From contig DATMJO010000022.1 of NCBI GenBank assembly GCA_035553855.1, forward strand, positions 7,550 to 71,549: a stretch of 64,000 bases of DNA, written 5' to 3'. This document shows positions 8,755-17,906 of this stretch, piece after piece. This DNA is from JBBDYQ01 sp035553855. Its GTDB lineage: Bacteria; Actinomycetota; Thermoleophilia; Solirubrobacterales; Thermoleophilaceae. Each line of letters opens with the position of its first letter. Within the stretch, counting starts at the first letter, position 1. A program made the position numbers and the translations under genes. The notes below the pieces were generated by a model. The model ran no database searches. It was not told where the DNA came from and saw only the letters and a list, made by a program, of their open reading frames with translations.

Positions 8755-10053
8755 TCATTCCCGCGCCCGCACGAGCGCGCGGAAGACCTCGCCGCGATGC
8801 TCGTAGTCGTCGAACTGGTCGAAGCTCGCGCACGCCGGCGACAGCAGCACCACCTCGCCCGGGCGCGCGGCCGCCCCGGCCCGCTCGACGGCCGTCTCGA
8901 GGTCGCCGCAGCGCTCCACCGCGACCCCGCTGCCCGCGAGATCCGACTCGATCCGGGCGGCCGCCTCACCGATCAAGTAGACCGCCCGGCAGCGCGACGC
9001 CACCGGATCGCGGAGCGCTCCGAAGCCGCCGCCCTTCAGGCTCCCGCCGAGGATCGCGTGCACGCCGCCCTCGAAGGCGGCGATCCCCACGGCGGCCGAC
9101 GCCACGTTCGTGGCCTTCGAGTCGTTCACCCACAGGACGCCGCCGGTCTCGGCGACCTCCTCGAGGCGGTGCGGCACACCCGCGAACGACGCGAGCGCCT
9201 CGCGCACGGCCTCCGGCGGGATGCCGCGGGCGAGCGCCGCGGCGGCGGCCGCCATCGCGTTCTCCAGGTTGTGCGCGCCGCGCAGGCGGACCTCGCCCGC
9301 GCCCATGAACGGCTCACCGCGCCAGACGAGCTCGGCGTCGCGGTGCGCGAGCTCCCCACAGTCGCCGCCGAAGACCACGACGTCCGCCCGCCCGCCGGCC
9401 GGCTCGAGGCCGACGGGCGCGACGGCGACATCGCCCTCGGCCTGCCGGGCGAAGATCCGCAGCTTCGCGTCGCGGTAGGCCTCGAAGCTGCCGTGGCGAT
9501 CGAGGTGGTCCTCCTCGAGGTTCAGCAGCACGGCGCACTCGGGGGCGAACTCGACGGCGTCCTCCAGCTGGAAGCTCGAGCACTCGCAGACGACGACCGT
9601 GTCCGGCCCGGTCTCCCCCGCGAGCGCCGACAGCGGCTTCCCCACGTTCCCGGCGACCTCCACCGGCACGCCGGCCGCCCGGTGGATCGCGCCGAGCAGC
9701 TCCGTCGTCGTGGTCTTGCCGTTGGTGCCGGTGACCGCCACGAACTCGCCGGGCACGAGGCGCCAGCCCAGCTCGAGCTCGCCAAGCACCGGTGTCCCCC
9801 GCTCGCGGGCGGCTGCGATCACAGGCGCCTCCGCGGGGACGCCGGGGCTCTTCACCACGACGCCCGCGCGGTCGAGCAGCGCGACGCCGTCGGTGCCGAG
9901 ATGGGCCTCGACCCCGAAAGGCGCCTCCGGGTGGCCCGTGTCGCAGGCGATGACCTCGCCGTGGGCGGCGAGCGCGACCGCGGCGGCGCGGCCCGAGCGC
10001 GCCAGCCCGACGACGAGGTAGGGACCGTCCGGGAGCGGCGGGCGCTCCTTCAC
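8755..10053 (-). CDS. murD: UDP-MurNAc-L-alanine:D-glutamate ligase MurD
   Basis: This 432-residue Mur ligase adds D-Glu to UDP-MurNAc-L-Ala. Motifs in order are VVGLARSGRAAA (UDP-binding domain), VAVTGTNGKTTTTEL (ATP loop), CECSSFQLED, LNLEEDHLDRHGS, NDSKATN and the C-terminal SPACASFDQFDDYEHRGEVF. The GTG start at 10051-10053 (VKERPPLPDGPYLVVGL) overlaps the mraY stop as GTGA. The longer open frame upstream belongs to the shadow of mraY. Confidence 0.95.
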   Translation of the reverse strand: MKERPPLPDGPYLVVGLARSGRAAAVALAAHGEVIACDTGHPEAPFGVEAHLGTDGVALLDRAGVVVKSPGVPAEAPVIAAARERGTPVLGELELGWRLVPGEFVAVTGTNGKTTTTELLGAIHRAAGVPVEVAGNVGKPLSALAGETGPDTVVVCECSSFQLEDAVEFAPECAVLLNLEEDHLDRHGSFEAYRDAKLRIFARQAEGDVAVAPVGLEPAGGRADVVVFGGDCGELAHRDAELVWRGEPFMGAGEVRLRGAHNLENAMAAAAAALARGIPPEAVREALASFAGVPHRLEEVAETGGVLWVNDSKATNVASAAVGIAAFEGGVHAILGGSLKGGGFGALRDPVASRCRAVYLIGEAAARIESDLAGSGVAVERCGDLETAVERAGAAARPGEVVLLSPACASFDQFDDYEHRGEVFRALVRARE

Positions 10054-11021
10054 GAGATCGACTGCTGGTACAGCGTGAAGCCGATGCCCGCGCACACCGC
10101 GGCGATGATCCAGAAGCGGAGGATGATCTTCGTCTCCGACCAGGCCATCAGCTCGAAGTGGTGGTGGAGCGGCGCCATCAGGAAGACCCGGCGGCGGAAG
10201 CGCTGGAACGCCACGACCTGGATCAGCACCGACAGGGCCTCGATCACGAAGATGCCGCCGATCACGATCAGCAGGACCTCCGTCTTCGTCACGACGGCCA
10301 GCGCCGCGATCGCCCCGCCGAGGCCGAGCGACCCCGTGTCGCCCATGAAGATCGACGCGGGGAACGAGTTGAACCAGAGGAAGCCGATGCAGGCGCCGAC
10401 GAAGCAGGCGCACAGCAGCGCGAGATCCTGCTGCCCCGTGGCGATGAAGGTCATGGCCGTGTAGGCGAGCAGCACGATCGCGGCGCACCCGGCGGCGAGC
10501 CCGTCGAGGCCGTCGGTCAGGTTCACCCCGTTCGAGGCCCCGGCGAGCACGAGGAAGATCAGGACCGGATAGAGGTAGCCCAGGTCGATCGTCAGGTCCC
10601 ACGTGCGGATGCGGAGCGCCTCGGACAGCCCGACGTGCTCGGTCGCGACGTACCAGAGCGCGAGCGCGATCAGCACCTGGGCGAGCAGCTTGTGGCGGCC
10701 CGACACGCCGAGCGAGCGCCTCTTCGTGATCTTCGCCCAGTCGTCGGCGAAGCCGAGCCCGGCGCTCGCCAGCGCGGTCCCGAGGACCGCCAGGCTCGCG
10801 GCGTCGTAGTCGCCGAGGATCAGGAACGGCACGGCGACCGCGACGAACATGATGAGCCCGCCCATCGTCGGCGTGCCCGCCTTCGTGTGGTGGCCCTCCG
10901 GGCCGTCCTCGCGGATGTGCTGGCCGAACTCCTTCTCCCGCAGGAAGTCGATGAACTTCGGACCCAGAAAGATGCAGAGGAGCATCGAGGCGAGGCCCGC
11001 GATGAGGATCTCCCCGAGCAT
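10050..11021 (-). CDS. mraY: Phospho-MurNAc-pentapeptide transferase MraY
   Basis: The 323-residue integral membrane enzyme transfers phospho-MurNAc-pentapeptide to undecaprenyl phosphate to make lipid I. About ten membrane helices are apparent. Signatures include GTPTMGGL near residue 50, GFADDWAKI (the catalytic Asp pair region), NLTDGLDGLAAG, SFPASIFMGDTGSLGLGG and HHHFELMAWSETKI. The ATG start is three bases after the murF stop, and the stop overlaps murD. Confidence 0.96.
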   Translation of the reverse strand: MLGEILIAGLASMLLCIFLGPKFIDFLREKEFGQHIREDGPEGHHTKAGTPTMGGLIMFVAVAVPFLILGDYDAASLAVLGTALASAGLGFADDWAKITKRRSLGVSGRHKLLAQVLIALALWYVATEHVGLSEALRIRTWDLTIDLGYLYPVLIFLVLAGASNGVNLTDGLDGLAAGCAAIVLLAYTAMTFIATGQQDLALLCACFVGACIGFLWFNSFPASIFMGDTGSLGLGGAIAALAVVTKTEVLLIVIGGIFVIEALSVLIQVVAFQRFRRRVFLMAPLHHHFELMAWSETKIILRFWIIAAVCAGIGFTLYQQSIS

Positions 11022-11024
11022 GGG

Positions 11025-12350
11025 CTACGCCAGGACCCGCTCGAGGCCTGCGGAGCGGGAGCCCTTCACGAGCACGCGGTCGCCTGGCTCGGCGATCTCC
11101 TGGAGCAGCGCGCCCGCCTCCTCGGGGCCGGCCACGGGGTAGGTCTCCCCGCCGAAGGCCTCGGCGATCGGGAGCGCGCCCTCGCCCACCGCGACCAGCA
11201 GGTCGATCCCGAGCTCCTGGGCGTGAGCCCCGATCTCACGGTGGAAGCGCTCCGCGTCGGGCCCCAGTTCCGCCATCTCGCCGAGGACCGCGACCCGCCG
11301 CTCCGCGGCGCTCCCGGCGAGGTGGTCGAGGGCCGCCCGCATCGACATCGGATTGGCGTTGTAGCAGTCGTTCACGACCGTCACCCCGCCGGGCAACTCC
11401 ACGACCTCGCCGCGGAGAGAGGAGAAGCGCACGTCCACCTCGCCCTCGGGCCGGACGCCGAGGCAGAGCGCGGCGCCGACTGCGGCGAGCATGTTCTCGA
11501 GGTTGTGCGGCTCCGAGAAGCCTGGCCGGAGGACGAGCCGCTCGCCTCGGGCCCAGACCGTGGCCTCGCCGTCCTCGAACGAGGCCAGGCGGACGTCGCC
11601 GGCCTCGCCGAACGTGACCGTATCGAGGTCGTCGCGGAGGTGGGCGTCGAGCAGCGGCTCGGCGGCCGGCACGACACAGGAGGCCCCCGGCTCCAGGTCG
11701 CGGATCAGCTCGGCCTTTGCCGCGGCGACGCGCTCCACCGTCCCCAGGAGCTCGAGGTGGACGGGCCCGACGTTCACGATCACCCCCACGTCCGGCTCGG
11801 CGATCTCTACAAGCTCGGCGATCTGACCGGTCCCGCGCATCGCCATCTCGAGCACCAGCGCCTGCGCGCCGTCGGGCGCATCGAGAATCGAGAGCGGCAG
11901 CCCGATCTCGGTGTTCAGGTTCTCGCGGTTGGCGTGCACCGCGAGGTGCGGGGCGAGGAGCGAGGCGAGGATGTCCTTCGTCGAGGTCTTGCCGGTGGAG
12001 CCCGTCACGCCGACCACCGGGCAGCCGAGGTCGCGGCGCCGCTCGCGGGCGAGCGCCTGGAGCGCCGCGAGCGGGTCCGAAGCCGCGAGCACCGGCACCC
12101 CCGGGGAGGCGGCCGCTGCTGCTGCGGCGGCGTGACGCTCGGACACGAGGACGCCCCAGGCGCCCCCGGCGAGCGCCGCGGGCGCGTACTCGCCCCCGTC
12201 GGCACGCGCCCCCGCGAGGCCGACGAACAGCCGGCCGGCGGCGGCGCGCGAGTCGATCGCGGCGCCCGCGGCGCCACTGCGGCCTTCGTCGCCGGCGACG
12301 AGGCGCGCGCCCGCGGCGAAGGCCACGCGGCCGGCGCTCCAGCCGTTCAT
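11025..12350 (-). CDS. murF: UDP-MurNAc-tripeptide:D-Ala-D-Ala ligase MurF
   Basis: This 441-residue Mur ligase completes the UDP-MurNAc-pentapeptide. Visible are an N-terminal substrate domain, VVGVTGSTGKTSTKD (ATP loop), NTEIGLPLSI, LEMAMRGTGQI, VGPVHLELLG, EPHNLENMLAA and VVNDCYNANPMSM. The ATG start at 12348-12350 overlaps the murE stop as ATGA; the much longer open frame upstream is antisense shadow of murE. It precedes mraY in the same operon. Confidence 0.95.
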   Translation of the reverse strand: MNGWSAGRVAFAAGARLVAGDEGRSGAAGAAIDSRAAAGRLFVGLAGARADGGEYAPAALAGGAWGVLVSERHAAAAAAAASPGVPVLAASDPLAALQALARERRRDLGCPVVGVTGSTGKTSTKDILASLLAPHLAVHANRENLNTEIGLPLSILDAPDGAQALVLEMAMRGTGQIAELVEIAEPDVGVIVNVGPVHLELLGTVERVAAAKAELIRDLEPGASCVVPAAEPLLDAHLRDDLDTVTFGEAGDVRLASFEDGEATVWARGERLVLRPGFSEPHNLENMLAAVGAALCLGVRPEGEVDVRFSSLRGEVVELPGGVTVVNDCYNANPMSMRAALDHLAGSAAERRVAVLGEMAELGPDAERFHREIGAHAQELGIDLLVAVGEGALPIAEAFGGETYPVAGPEEAGALLQEIAEPGDRVLVKGSRSAGLERVLA

Positions 12351-13762
12351 CGCGCCGCCCCTGCGACGAGCGCCTCGCGCGCCACCTGCACGTCGTCGAA
12401 TGGCTCCTTGCGCCCGTCCGCGAACTCCTGGCCCTGCTCGTGCCCCTTGCCCGCGATCAGGACGACGTCGCCCGGCTCGGCGCCGCCGATCGCGAGCCGG
12501 ATCGCGGCTCGGCGGTCGGCGTCGTGCTCGACGTCGCCCGCGCCCTCGAGGATCTCCGCGATGATCGCCTCCGGCTCCTCCGAGCGCGGGTTGTCGGAGG
12601 TCACGATCACGCGGTCGGCCAGGCGGGACGCCACCTCGCCCATCAGCGGGCGCTTGCCGCGGTCGCGGTCGCCGCCCGCGCCGAACACGACATGTACACG
12701 GCCTGCCGTCAGCTCGCGGGCGGCACGGAGGACGTTCTCGAGCGAGTCGGGCGTGTGGGCGTAGTCGACCAGCACCGCGAAGCCCTGGCCTTCGTCCACC
12801 GGCTCGAGCCGGCCCGGGACGCGCGGGACGTCCGCGAGCGCCGCGGCGATCTCGTCCCAGCCGGCGCCTAGCTCGCGGGCGGACGCGACGGCCGCGAGCG
12901 CGTTGAGGACGTTGAAGCGTCCCGGGAGGCGCGTCGCGAGCTCCCGCTCGCCGTCGGGCGCGACGCAGGTGAAGCGCGCGCCCGCCGCGTCGAAGCGCAC
13001 CTCCGTGGCGCGGTAGGAGGCGTCCGAGTCGATGCCGTAGGTGATCGCCTCGCGTCCCTCGACGAGGCGGGCGCCGTAGGGGTCGTCGGCATTGATGATC
13101 GCGGCGCCGTCGCCCTCCTCGAACAGCCTCGCCTTGGCGCGGAAGTAGTGCTCCATCGTCTCGTGGAAGTCGAGGTGGTCCTGCGTGAGGTTGGTGAACA
13201 CGCGCGCGGTGAAGCGGATGCCGCGCGCGCGGCCCAGCTCGAGCGCGTGGGACGAGACCTCCATCACGCACGCCCGGTCGCCCGCCTCGAGCATCCGGCG
13301 GAAGAGCGCCTGGATGTCGAGCGCCTCGGGCGTCGTCCGCTCGACCGGCTCCTCGCTCCCGCCCACGACCTGGGCGACGGTGCCGAGCAGGCCCGTGCGC
13401 GTGCCGGCGGCCTCCAGCAGCGCGCGCGTGATGTGCGCCGTCGTCGTCTTCCCGTTCGTGCCGGTGATCCCGACCACCTCGAGGCGCGCGCTCGGATCGC
13501 CGTGGAAACGGGCCGCCGCCGGTCCCATGGCGGCGCGCGCGTCGGGAACCACGACCTCGGGGACGCCGAGGCCGAGCGGGCGCTCGCAGACGAGCGCGAC
13601 GGCCCCGCGCGAGACCGCGTCCGGCGCGAAGTCGTGGCCGTCCGCGCGGAAGCCCGGTACGCAGAAGAAGAGGGTTCCGGGGGCCACGCGATCGCTCGCG
13701 TAGGCGAGGCCGCTCACCTCGACCTCGGGGGCCCCGTTCCCCATGAGATCGCGCAGGGTCAT
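12347..13762 (-). CDS. murE: UDP-MurNAc-L-Ala-D-Glu:meso-diaminopimelate ligase MurE
   Basis: The 471-residue Mur ligase adds the third stem-peptide residue. Motifs are VVGITGTNGKTTTAHI, ERTTPEALD, EVSSHALELGRA, FTNLTQDHLDFHETM, LVDYAHTPDSLENVL and TSDNPRSEEPEAI. The DNPR signature contacts meso-diaminopimelate; lysine-type enzymes differ here. The organism therefore probably has a meso-DAP stem peptide (family knowledge plus inference). The ATG start lies 72 bp from the divergent copper-protein gene. murE is therefore separated from ftsI and needs its own promoter. Confidence 0.95.
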   Translation of the reverse strand: MTLRDLMGNGAPEVEVSGLAYASDRVAPGTLFFCVPGFRADGHDFAPDAVSRGAVALVCERPLGLGVPEVVVPDARAAMGPAAARFHGDPSARLEVVGITGTNGKTTTAHITRALLEAAGTRTGLLGTVAQVVGGSEEPVERTTPEALDIQALFRRMLEAGDRACVMEVSSHALELGRARGIRFTARVFTNLTQDHLDFHETMEHYFRAKARLFEEGDGAAIINADDPYGARLVEGREAITYGIDSDASYRATEVRFDAAGARFTCVAPDGERELATRLPGRFNVLNALAAVASARELGAGWDEIAAALADVPRVPGRLEPVDEGQGFAVLVDYAHTPDSLENVLRAARELTAGRVHVVFGAGGDRDRGKRPLMGEVASRLADRVIVTSDNPRSEEPEAIIAEILEGAGDVEHDADRRAAIRLAIGGAEPGDVVLIAGKGHEQGQEFADGRKEPFDDVQVAREALVAGAAR

Positions 13763-13834
13763 GGACCGGCGCCAGTGTAGAGCGCGACCAGGTCGCGGTT
13801 GCCGAAGCGCGACGCGACCTGTACAACCCGATGC
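13763..13834. promoter_or_regulatory. Divergent promoter region, murE and copper-protein gene
   Basis: On the plus strand TTGCCG (13799-13804), a 17-bp spacer and TACAAC (13822-13827) lie seven bases before the GTG at 13835, which predicts a leaderless transcript. On the minus strand TACACT (complement of 13774-13779) lies eleven bases before the murE ATG, without a clear -35. These are visual matches only. Confidence 0.4.
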
Positions 13835-15598
13835 GTGAGGGGCGCTCGCACGATCACGGTCGCCGCGCTGGCCGCGGCCCTGGCGGGCTCCGGGCCCGCG
13901 CAGGCGCAGGAGGCGCCGCCCGGCGTGGAGGCCGGCTTCGCCGCGCCCGGGGCGTCCTCGCGACCGTGCGCGGACAGGACCTACGCCGACTGCCGGCGCC
14001 TGCGCTTCTCGTACGGGCCCATCCACGTGACGCCCGGCAACAACGCCCAGCTGATCGGGCCGGTCACGATCGAGAAGCCGGCCTACGACGGCTACATCCT
14101 CAACATGCGGGCCAACCTCGTGCGGGCGGACGGCAGCGTCCCCAACGTGGACATCCTGCATCTCCACCACGCCGTCTGGGCCTCGATACCGCAGTACGGC
14201 TCCGGGCTCCCGTTCTTCGCTGCGGGCGAGGAGAAGACGGTCCTGGGCGGCGCGCCCGGCTACGGGATGGCCGTGAGGCGCGGCGACACCTGGATCCTCA
14301 ACTACATGCTGCACAACCTGATCACGACGCCCGAGAACGTCTGGGTCACCTACGACATCGAGTACGTGCCCAAGGCATCCGCCGAGGCGGCCGGAATCAA
14401 GCGCGTGGTCCCGATCTGGCTCGACGTCCGCAACGACCGCGGCTTCTACCCCGTGTTCAACGTCCAGAAGGGCCACGGCCGGGTGAACCCCGAGACCGGG
14501 ACGCGCGAGTGCCACTTCCCGCGCGACACCTGCGCGCCCTTCGACCCGTGGGGCCGCAAGCAGGAGGGCAACGGGGTCGGCTGGGAGTGGAAGGTCCCCG
14601 AGCGCTTCGCGGGGACGCTCGTCGGGATGGGCGGGCACCTGCACCCCGGCGGGCTGCGCGACGAGGTCGACGTCGTGCGCAACGTCGGCGGCGAGGACCG
14701 CGTGCGGCGGATCTTCAACTCGGAGGCGGTCTACTACGACCCGAACGGGCCGGTCTCATGGGACATGTCGATGACGGTCACCAAGCCCGGCTGGCGCGTG
14801 CGCATCGAGCCCGGCGACCGTATTCGCCTGAACGCCGTCTACGAGACCGACAAGGCGAGCTGGTACGAGGGGATGGGGATCGTGATGGGCTTCGTCGCGC
14901 CGGACGACGCGAGCGGCGTCGACCCCTTCGAGACGGTGCGGACGCGCGTGCGTGTCAAGCGCCCGATCAGGCGGCGCAAGGCCTCCCGGAGGCGCGGCTC
15001 GGCCCCGCGCGGCGCGTCGCCCTCGCGGGCGCGGAAACGGCCGGCGCCCCGCGCTCGGGCGCGCCGCCGCACCCGCTACCGCTGGGTGTACCGCTGGGTG
15101 GACCGGCCGGTCCCGATCGACACGAGCGGCGTGGTCACGCACGGTCATCTCCCCGAGAACGACAACCACGGCGGGGAGGGTGAGCGCCCGCTGCCCTCGA
15201 AGAGCGGCCGCATCGCGACCGACGTGACGATCGCGGGCTTCCAGTACTTCCCGGGCGACCTCTCGCGCGTCTCCGACGAGGGGATCCCGCTGGTGCGCCG
15301 CAACAGCACGCTCACGTTCCGCAACGCGGACGCGGCGGGGTCGGTCTGGCACACCATCACGACCTGCCGCCCGCCCTGCACGGGCCGCACCGGCATCTCC
15401 TATCCGCTCGCGGACTCCGACAACCCGCTCGACTCGCTCGAGCTGGGCTACGGCTACCCCGCGGACATGCAGCCGACCGCGCAGACCTCCACCTGGCGCG
15501 TGAAGCCCGCCGAGGCCGGGCTCGCGAGCGGCGAGACCTACACGTACTTCTGCCGCGTCCATCCCTTCATGCGCGGCGCCTTCAAGGTCGTCGAGTAG
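13835..15598 (+). CDS. Secreted copper protein: monooxygenase-like domain plus C-terminal cupredoxin
   Basis: The 587-residue product has a signal peptide (TITVAALAAALAGSGPAQAQ). The N-terminal region (about 40-370) has DILHLHHAVW and GGHLHPGGLRDEV, His-rich motifs like those of copper type II monooxygenase (PHM/DBM-like) folds. A long Arg/Lys-rich linker (about 375-420) leads to a C-terminal cupredoxin with WHTITTC and YFCRVHPFMRGAFKV, a Cys-x2-His-x2-Met type 1 copper site. The enzyme activity is not known. GTG 13835 is chosen over an upstream TTG (13799) because it gives a clean signal peptide and sits at leaderless distance from a -10. The gene lies inside the dcw cluster, opposite in direction, ending one base from the ftsI stop. 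Confidence 0.75.
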   Translation: MRGARTITVAALAAALAGSGPAQAQEAPPGVEAGFAAPGASSRPCADRTYADCRRLRFSYGPIHVTPGNNAQLIGPVTIEKPAYDGYILNMRANLVRADGSVPNVDILHLHHAVWASIPQYGSGLPFFAAGEEKTVLGGAPGYGMAVRRGDTWILNYMLHNLITTPENVWVTYDIEYVPKASAEAAGIKRVVPIWLDVRNDRGFYPVFNVQKGHGRVNPETGTRECHFPRDTCAPFDPWGRKQEGNGVGWEWKVPERFAGTLVGMGGHLHPGGLRDEVDVVRNVGGEDRVRRIFNSEAVYYDPNGPVSWDMSMTVTKPGWRVRIEPGDRIRLNAVYETDKASWYEGMGIVMGFVAPDDASGVDPFETVRTRVRVKRPIRRRKASRRRGSAPRGASPSRARKRPAPRARARRRTRYRWVYRWVDRPVPIDTSGVVTHGHLPENDNHGGEGERPLPSKSGRIATDVTIAGFQYFPGDLSRVSDEGIPLVRRNSTLTFRNADAAGSVWHTITTCRPPCTGRTGISYPLADSDNPLDSLELGYGYPADMQPTAQTSTWRVKPAEAGLASGETYTYFCRVHPFMRGAFKVVE

Positions 15599-15599
15599 C

Positions 15600-17243
15600 T
15601 CAGCGCGGCGGAATCCGCATGTACGGCAGAGCGAACGAGACGATCTTCTCGAACGCCGGCGCCGCCACGACGCCGCCGTAGATCGCGCCCTGCGGCTCGT
15701 CGACCATGACGGCCACGAGCAAACGCGGGTCCTCGGCCGGCGCGAAGCCGATGAACGAGGCCACGTACTTCGAGTCCGAGTAGGTGCCCGTCTCCGGATC
15801 GACCTTCTCCGCCGTTCCCGTCTTGCCCGCCAGGGTGTAGCCCTCGACGGCCGCCTCCTCGGCGGTGCCGCCCGTGGCGAGCACTCCCTCGAGCATCTTG
15901 GAGACCTGCTCCGCGCTCGCGGCGGCGAGAACCCGGCGGGGCGGCCTGCCGCGGCCCGCCACGATCCGCGGCGGGTGGAGGATCCCGCGGTTCGCGATGG
16001 CCGAGTACGCGGCCGCCATCTGCATCGGCGTCACCGCGATGCCCTGCCCGATCGGCAGGTTGCCCATCGACGAGCCCGAGTAGTCCTCCGGGTCGAGCAC
16101 GATGCCGCTGCCCTCGCCGGGCAGCCCGACGCCCGTCGGCTTGCCGAAGCCGAAGCGCCGGACCCAGTCGTCGAAGCGCTCCTTGCCGAGCAGCAGCCCG
16201 ATCTTCACCGAGCCGACGTTCGAGGACTGCGCGAGTATCTCGGATACGGTGAGATTGAGGCCGCCACGGTCGTGTGCCTCCCCGATGGTCCTGTCGGCCA
16301 CCTGGATCTGAGGCGGCAGGTCGAAGCGGCTCGAGGGAGTCACGAGCCGCTGGCTCAGCGCTCCGGCGACCGTGAACGCCTTGAAGGTGGAGCCGGGCTC
16401 GTAGGTGGCCTCGATCGCGCGGTTCTGGCGGGCGTACTCGGGCGCTCCCCCGATGTCGTTGGCGTCCACGCGGGGCCAGTTCGCGAGGGCGAGCACCTCT
16501 CCGTTGCGCGGATCGAGAACGACGGCGGTCGCGCCCTTCGGGCGGTAGGTCGCGCCGACGTCCGCCAGCACCGCCTCGGTGCGCTCCTGGATCGCCGAGT
16601 CGATGGTGAGCCGCAGGTCCTCGCCGGGCTGGGCGCGCTCGATCTGGACGAGGCTGACGGGCTTGCCGAGCGCGTCCTTGACGATCCGGCTCTTTCCGTC
16701 GGAGCCGCGCAGGGTCTCGTCGTGCGCGTGCTCGAGCCCCGAGAGGCCCTTGTTGTCGGTGCCGACGAAGCCGAGGACCTGGGAGGCGAAAAAGCCCTGC
16801 GGGTAGCGCCGGATCGGCTCGACCACCGTGCCGATCCCCTCGACCTCGAGCGCCTCTATCTCCTCGCCGCGCCGAGAGTCGAGCTTGCGGGCGAGGTACA
16901 CGAAGCCGGTGTCGCGATCCGCGAGCTTCTCGAGGACCTCCGCCTCGGGCACGCCGAGCAGGGGCGCGAGCCTGCGGGCGAGAGGCACCGGCTGCTTGAT
17001 CAGGAAGGGGTTCGCGTAGACGGTGATCGCGTCCTCCGACACCGCGAGCTCCACGCCGTGGCGGTCGGTGATCACCCCGCGCCGCGCGGGCGCCGTGATC
17101 TCCTCCTCCTGCTGTGTGAGCGCGCGCTCCTTCAGATCGTCGGCGCGAACGGTCCCGAGCCAGGTGGCCCGGACGAGCACGAGAAGGAGGGAGAGGAGGA
17201 CGAGCCCCCAGAGCATTCCGATGCGGCGCTCGACGAGCCGCAC
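15600..17243 (-). CDS. ftsI: Septal transpeptidase FtsI (class B penicillin-binding protein)
   Basis: The 547-residue class B PBP has a short cytoplasmic tail, one membrane anchor (GMLWGLVLLSLLLVLVRA), a PBP dimerisation domain (about 40-190) and a transpeptidase domain with EPGSTFKAF (catalytic Ser), the SSN motif in LAQSSNVGSVK, and LAGKTGTAEK. It cross-links septal peptidoglycan synthesised by FtsW. No PASTA domains are seen at the C-terminus. The GTG start is three bases after the ftsL-like stop. The downstream neighbour is convergent, so the transcript from mraZ presumably ends here. Confidence 0.94.
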   Translation of the reverse strand: MRLVERRIGMLWGLVLLSLLLVLVRATWLGTVRADDLKERALTQQEEEITAPARRGVITDRHGVELAVSEDAITVYANPFLIKQPVPLARRLAPLLGVPEAEVLEKLADRDTGFVYLARKLDSRRGEEIEALEVEGIGTVVEPIRRYPQGFFASQVLGFVGTDNKGLSGLEHAHDETLRGSDGKSRIVKDALGKPVSLVQIERAQPGEDLRLTIDSAIQERTEAVLADVGATYRPKGATAVVLDPRNGEVLALANWPRVDANDIGGAPEYARQNRAIEATYEPGSTFKAFTVAGALSQRLVTPSSRFDLPPQIQVADRTIGEAHDRGGLNLTVSEILAQSSNVGSVKIGLLLGKERFDDWVRRFGFGKPTGVGLPGEGSGIVLDPEDYSGSSMGNLPIGQGIAVTPMQMAAAYSAIANRGILHPPRIVAGRGRPPRRVLAAASAEQVSKMLEGVLATGGTAEEAAVEGYTLAGKTGTAEKVDPETGTYSDSKYVASFIGFAPAEDPRLLVAVMVDEPQGAIYGGVVAAPAFEKIVSFALPYMRIPPR

Positions 17244-17246
17244 CGG

Positions 17247-17906
17247 CTAGGGGATCCCCGGCGCCGGCGCGGCGCCACCTGCCTGCGGTGCGGGTGCCTG
17301 CTGCGCGACCGGCGCCGGCTGTGAGGGCTGCGCCGGCGCGGCGTCATGCGTGTGGGGTGGTGCAGGCGCCGGCTGCGCCGCCTGCGGCGCGGCCGCCTGC
17401 TCGGTGGGCGCGGCCGTCTGCGGCGCCGACACCGGCAGTGGCGCCGTCTCCGGCGCCTCGATGCGCTTGGCGGCCCGGCGCGCGTCCCGCCGAGGGCTCG
17501 CCTCGAGGTAGCGCACGTCGCCGGGGCGGGGAAGCACGAAGCCGAGCCGGCCTGCCGCGAGCTGGATCCGCTCGCTCGACGCGAGCTCGGCGACGCGCAG
17601 CCGCAGCTCGGCGTTCTCACGCCGGAGCTCGGCGGAGCGCTCCGAGGTGCTCGTGATCCCGCGATTCACCTGGAGCAGGCTGACGTTGAAGAAGACGACG
17701 CCGGTCAGGAGGAGGCCGATGCAGGCGATCCAGCCCCGCCCGCGGAGGAGACGGTCGAGGACGCCGGCCCCGAGCGCCGAGGCCTGGCGGGCGGAGGGGT
17801 TGCGGGGGACGACGCGGAGGCGGCCGCGCGCCGGCTTGGCGACCGGCGCGCGGCGGGACGGTGCCCGGACGGGCACGCGGCGGCGTGCGGGTGCCGCGGC
17901 GGCCAT
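17247..17906 (-). CDS. ftsL: FtsL-like divisome protein with long Ala/Pro/Gln-rich C-terminus
   Basis: The 219-residue bitopic protein has a basic N-terminus (about 1-55), one membrane segment (WIACIGLLLTGVVFFNVSLLQ) and a coiled-coil heptad stretch (SERSAELRRENAELRLRVAELASSE, about residues 85-110). A short GFVLPRPGDVRYLE motif follows, then about 80 residues rich in Ala, Pro and Gln. The position between rsmH and ftsI is that of FtsL. The disordered extracytoplasmic extension is longer than usual. The start ATG at 17904-17906 overlaps the rsmH stop. The upstream extension of the open frame is antisense shadow of rsmH. Confidence 0.8.
   Translation of the reverse strand: MAAAAPARRRVPVRAPSRRAPVAKPARGRLRVVPRNPSARQASALGAGVLDRLLRGRGWIACIGLLLTGVVFFNVSLLQVNRGITSTSERSAELRRENAELRLRVAELASSERIQLAAGRLGFVLPRPGDVRYLEASPRRDARRAAKRIEAPETAPLPVSAPQTAAPTEQAAAPQAAQPAPAPPHTHDAAPAQPSQPAPVAQQAPAPQAGGAAPAPGIP

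Noticed and set aside
13799..13834. Upstream TTG start of the copper protein
   Set aside because: It would put twelve extra residues before the signal peptide and covers the probable -35 element; GTG 13835 fits better.
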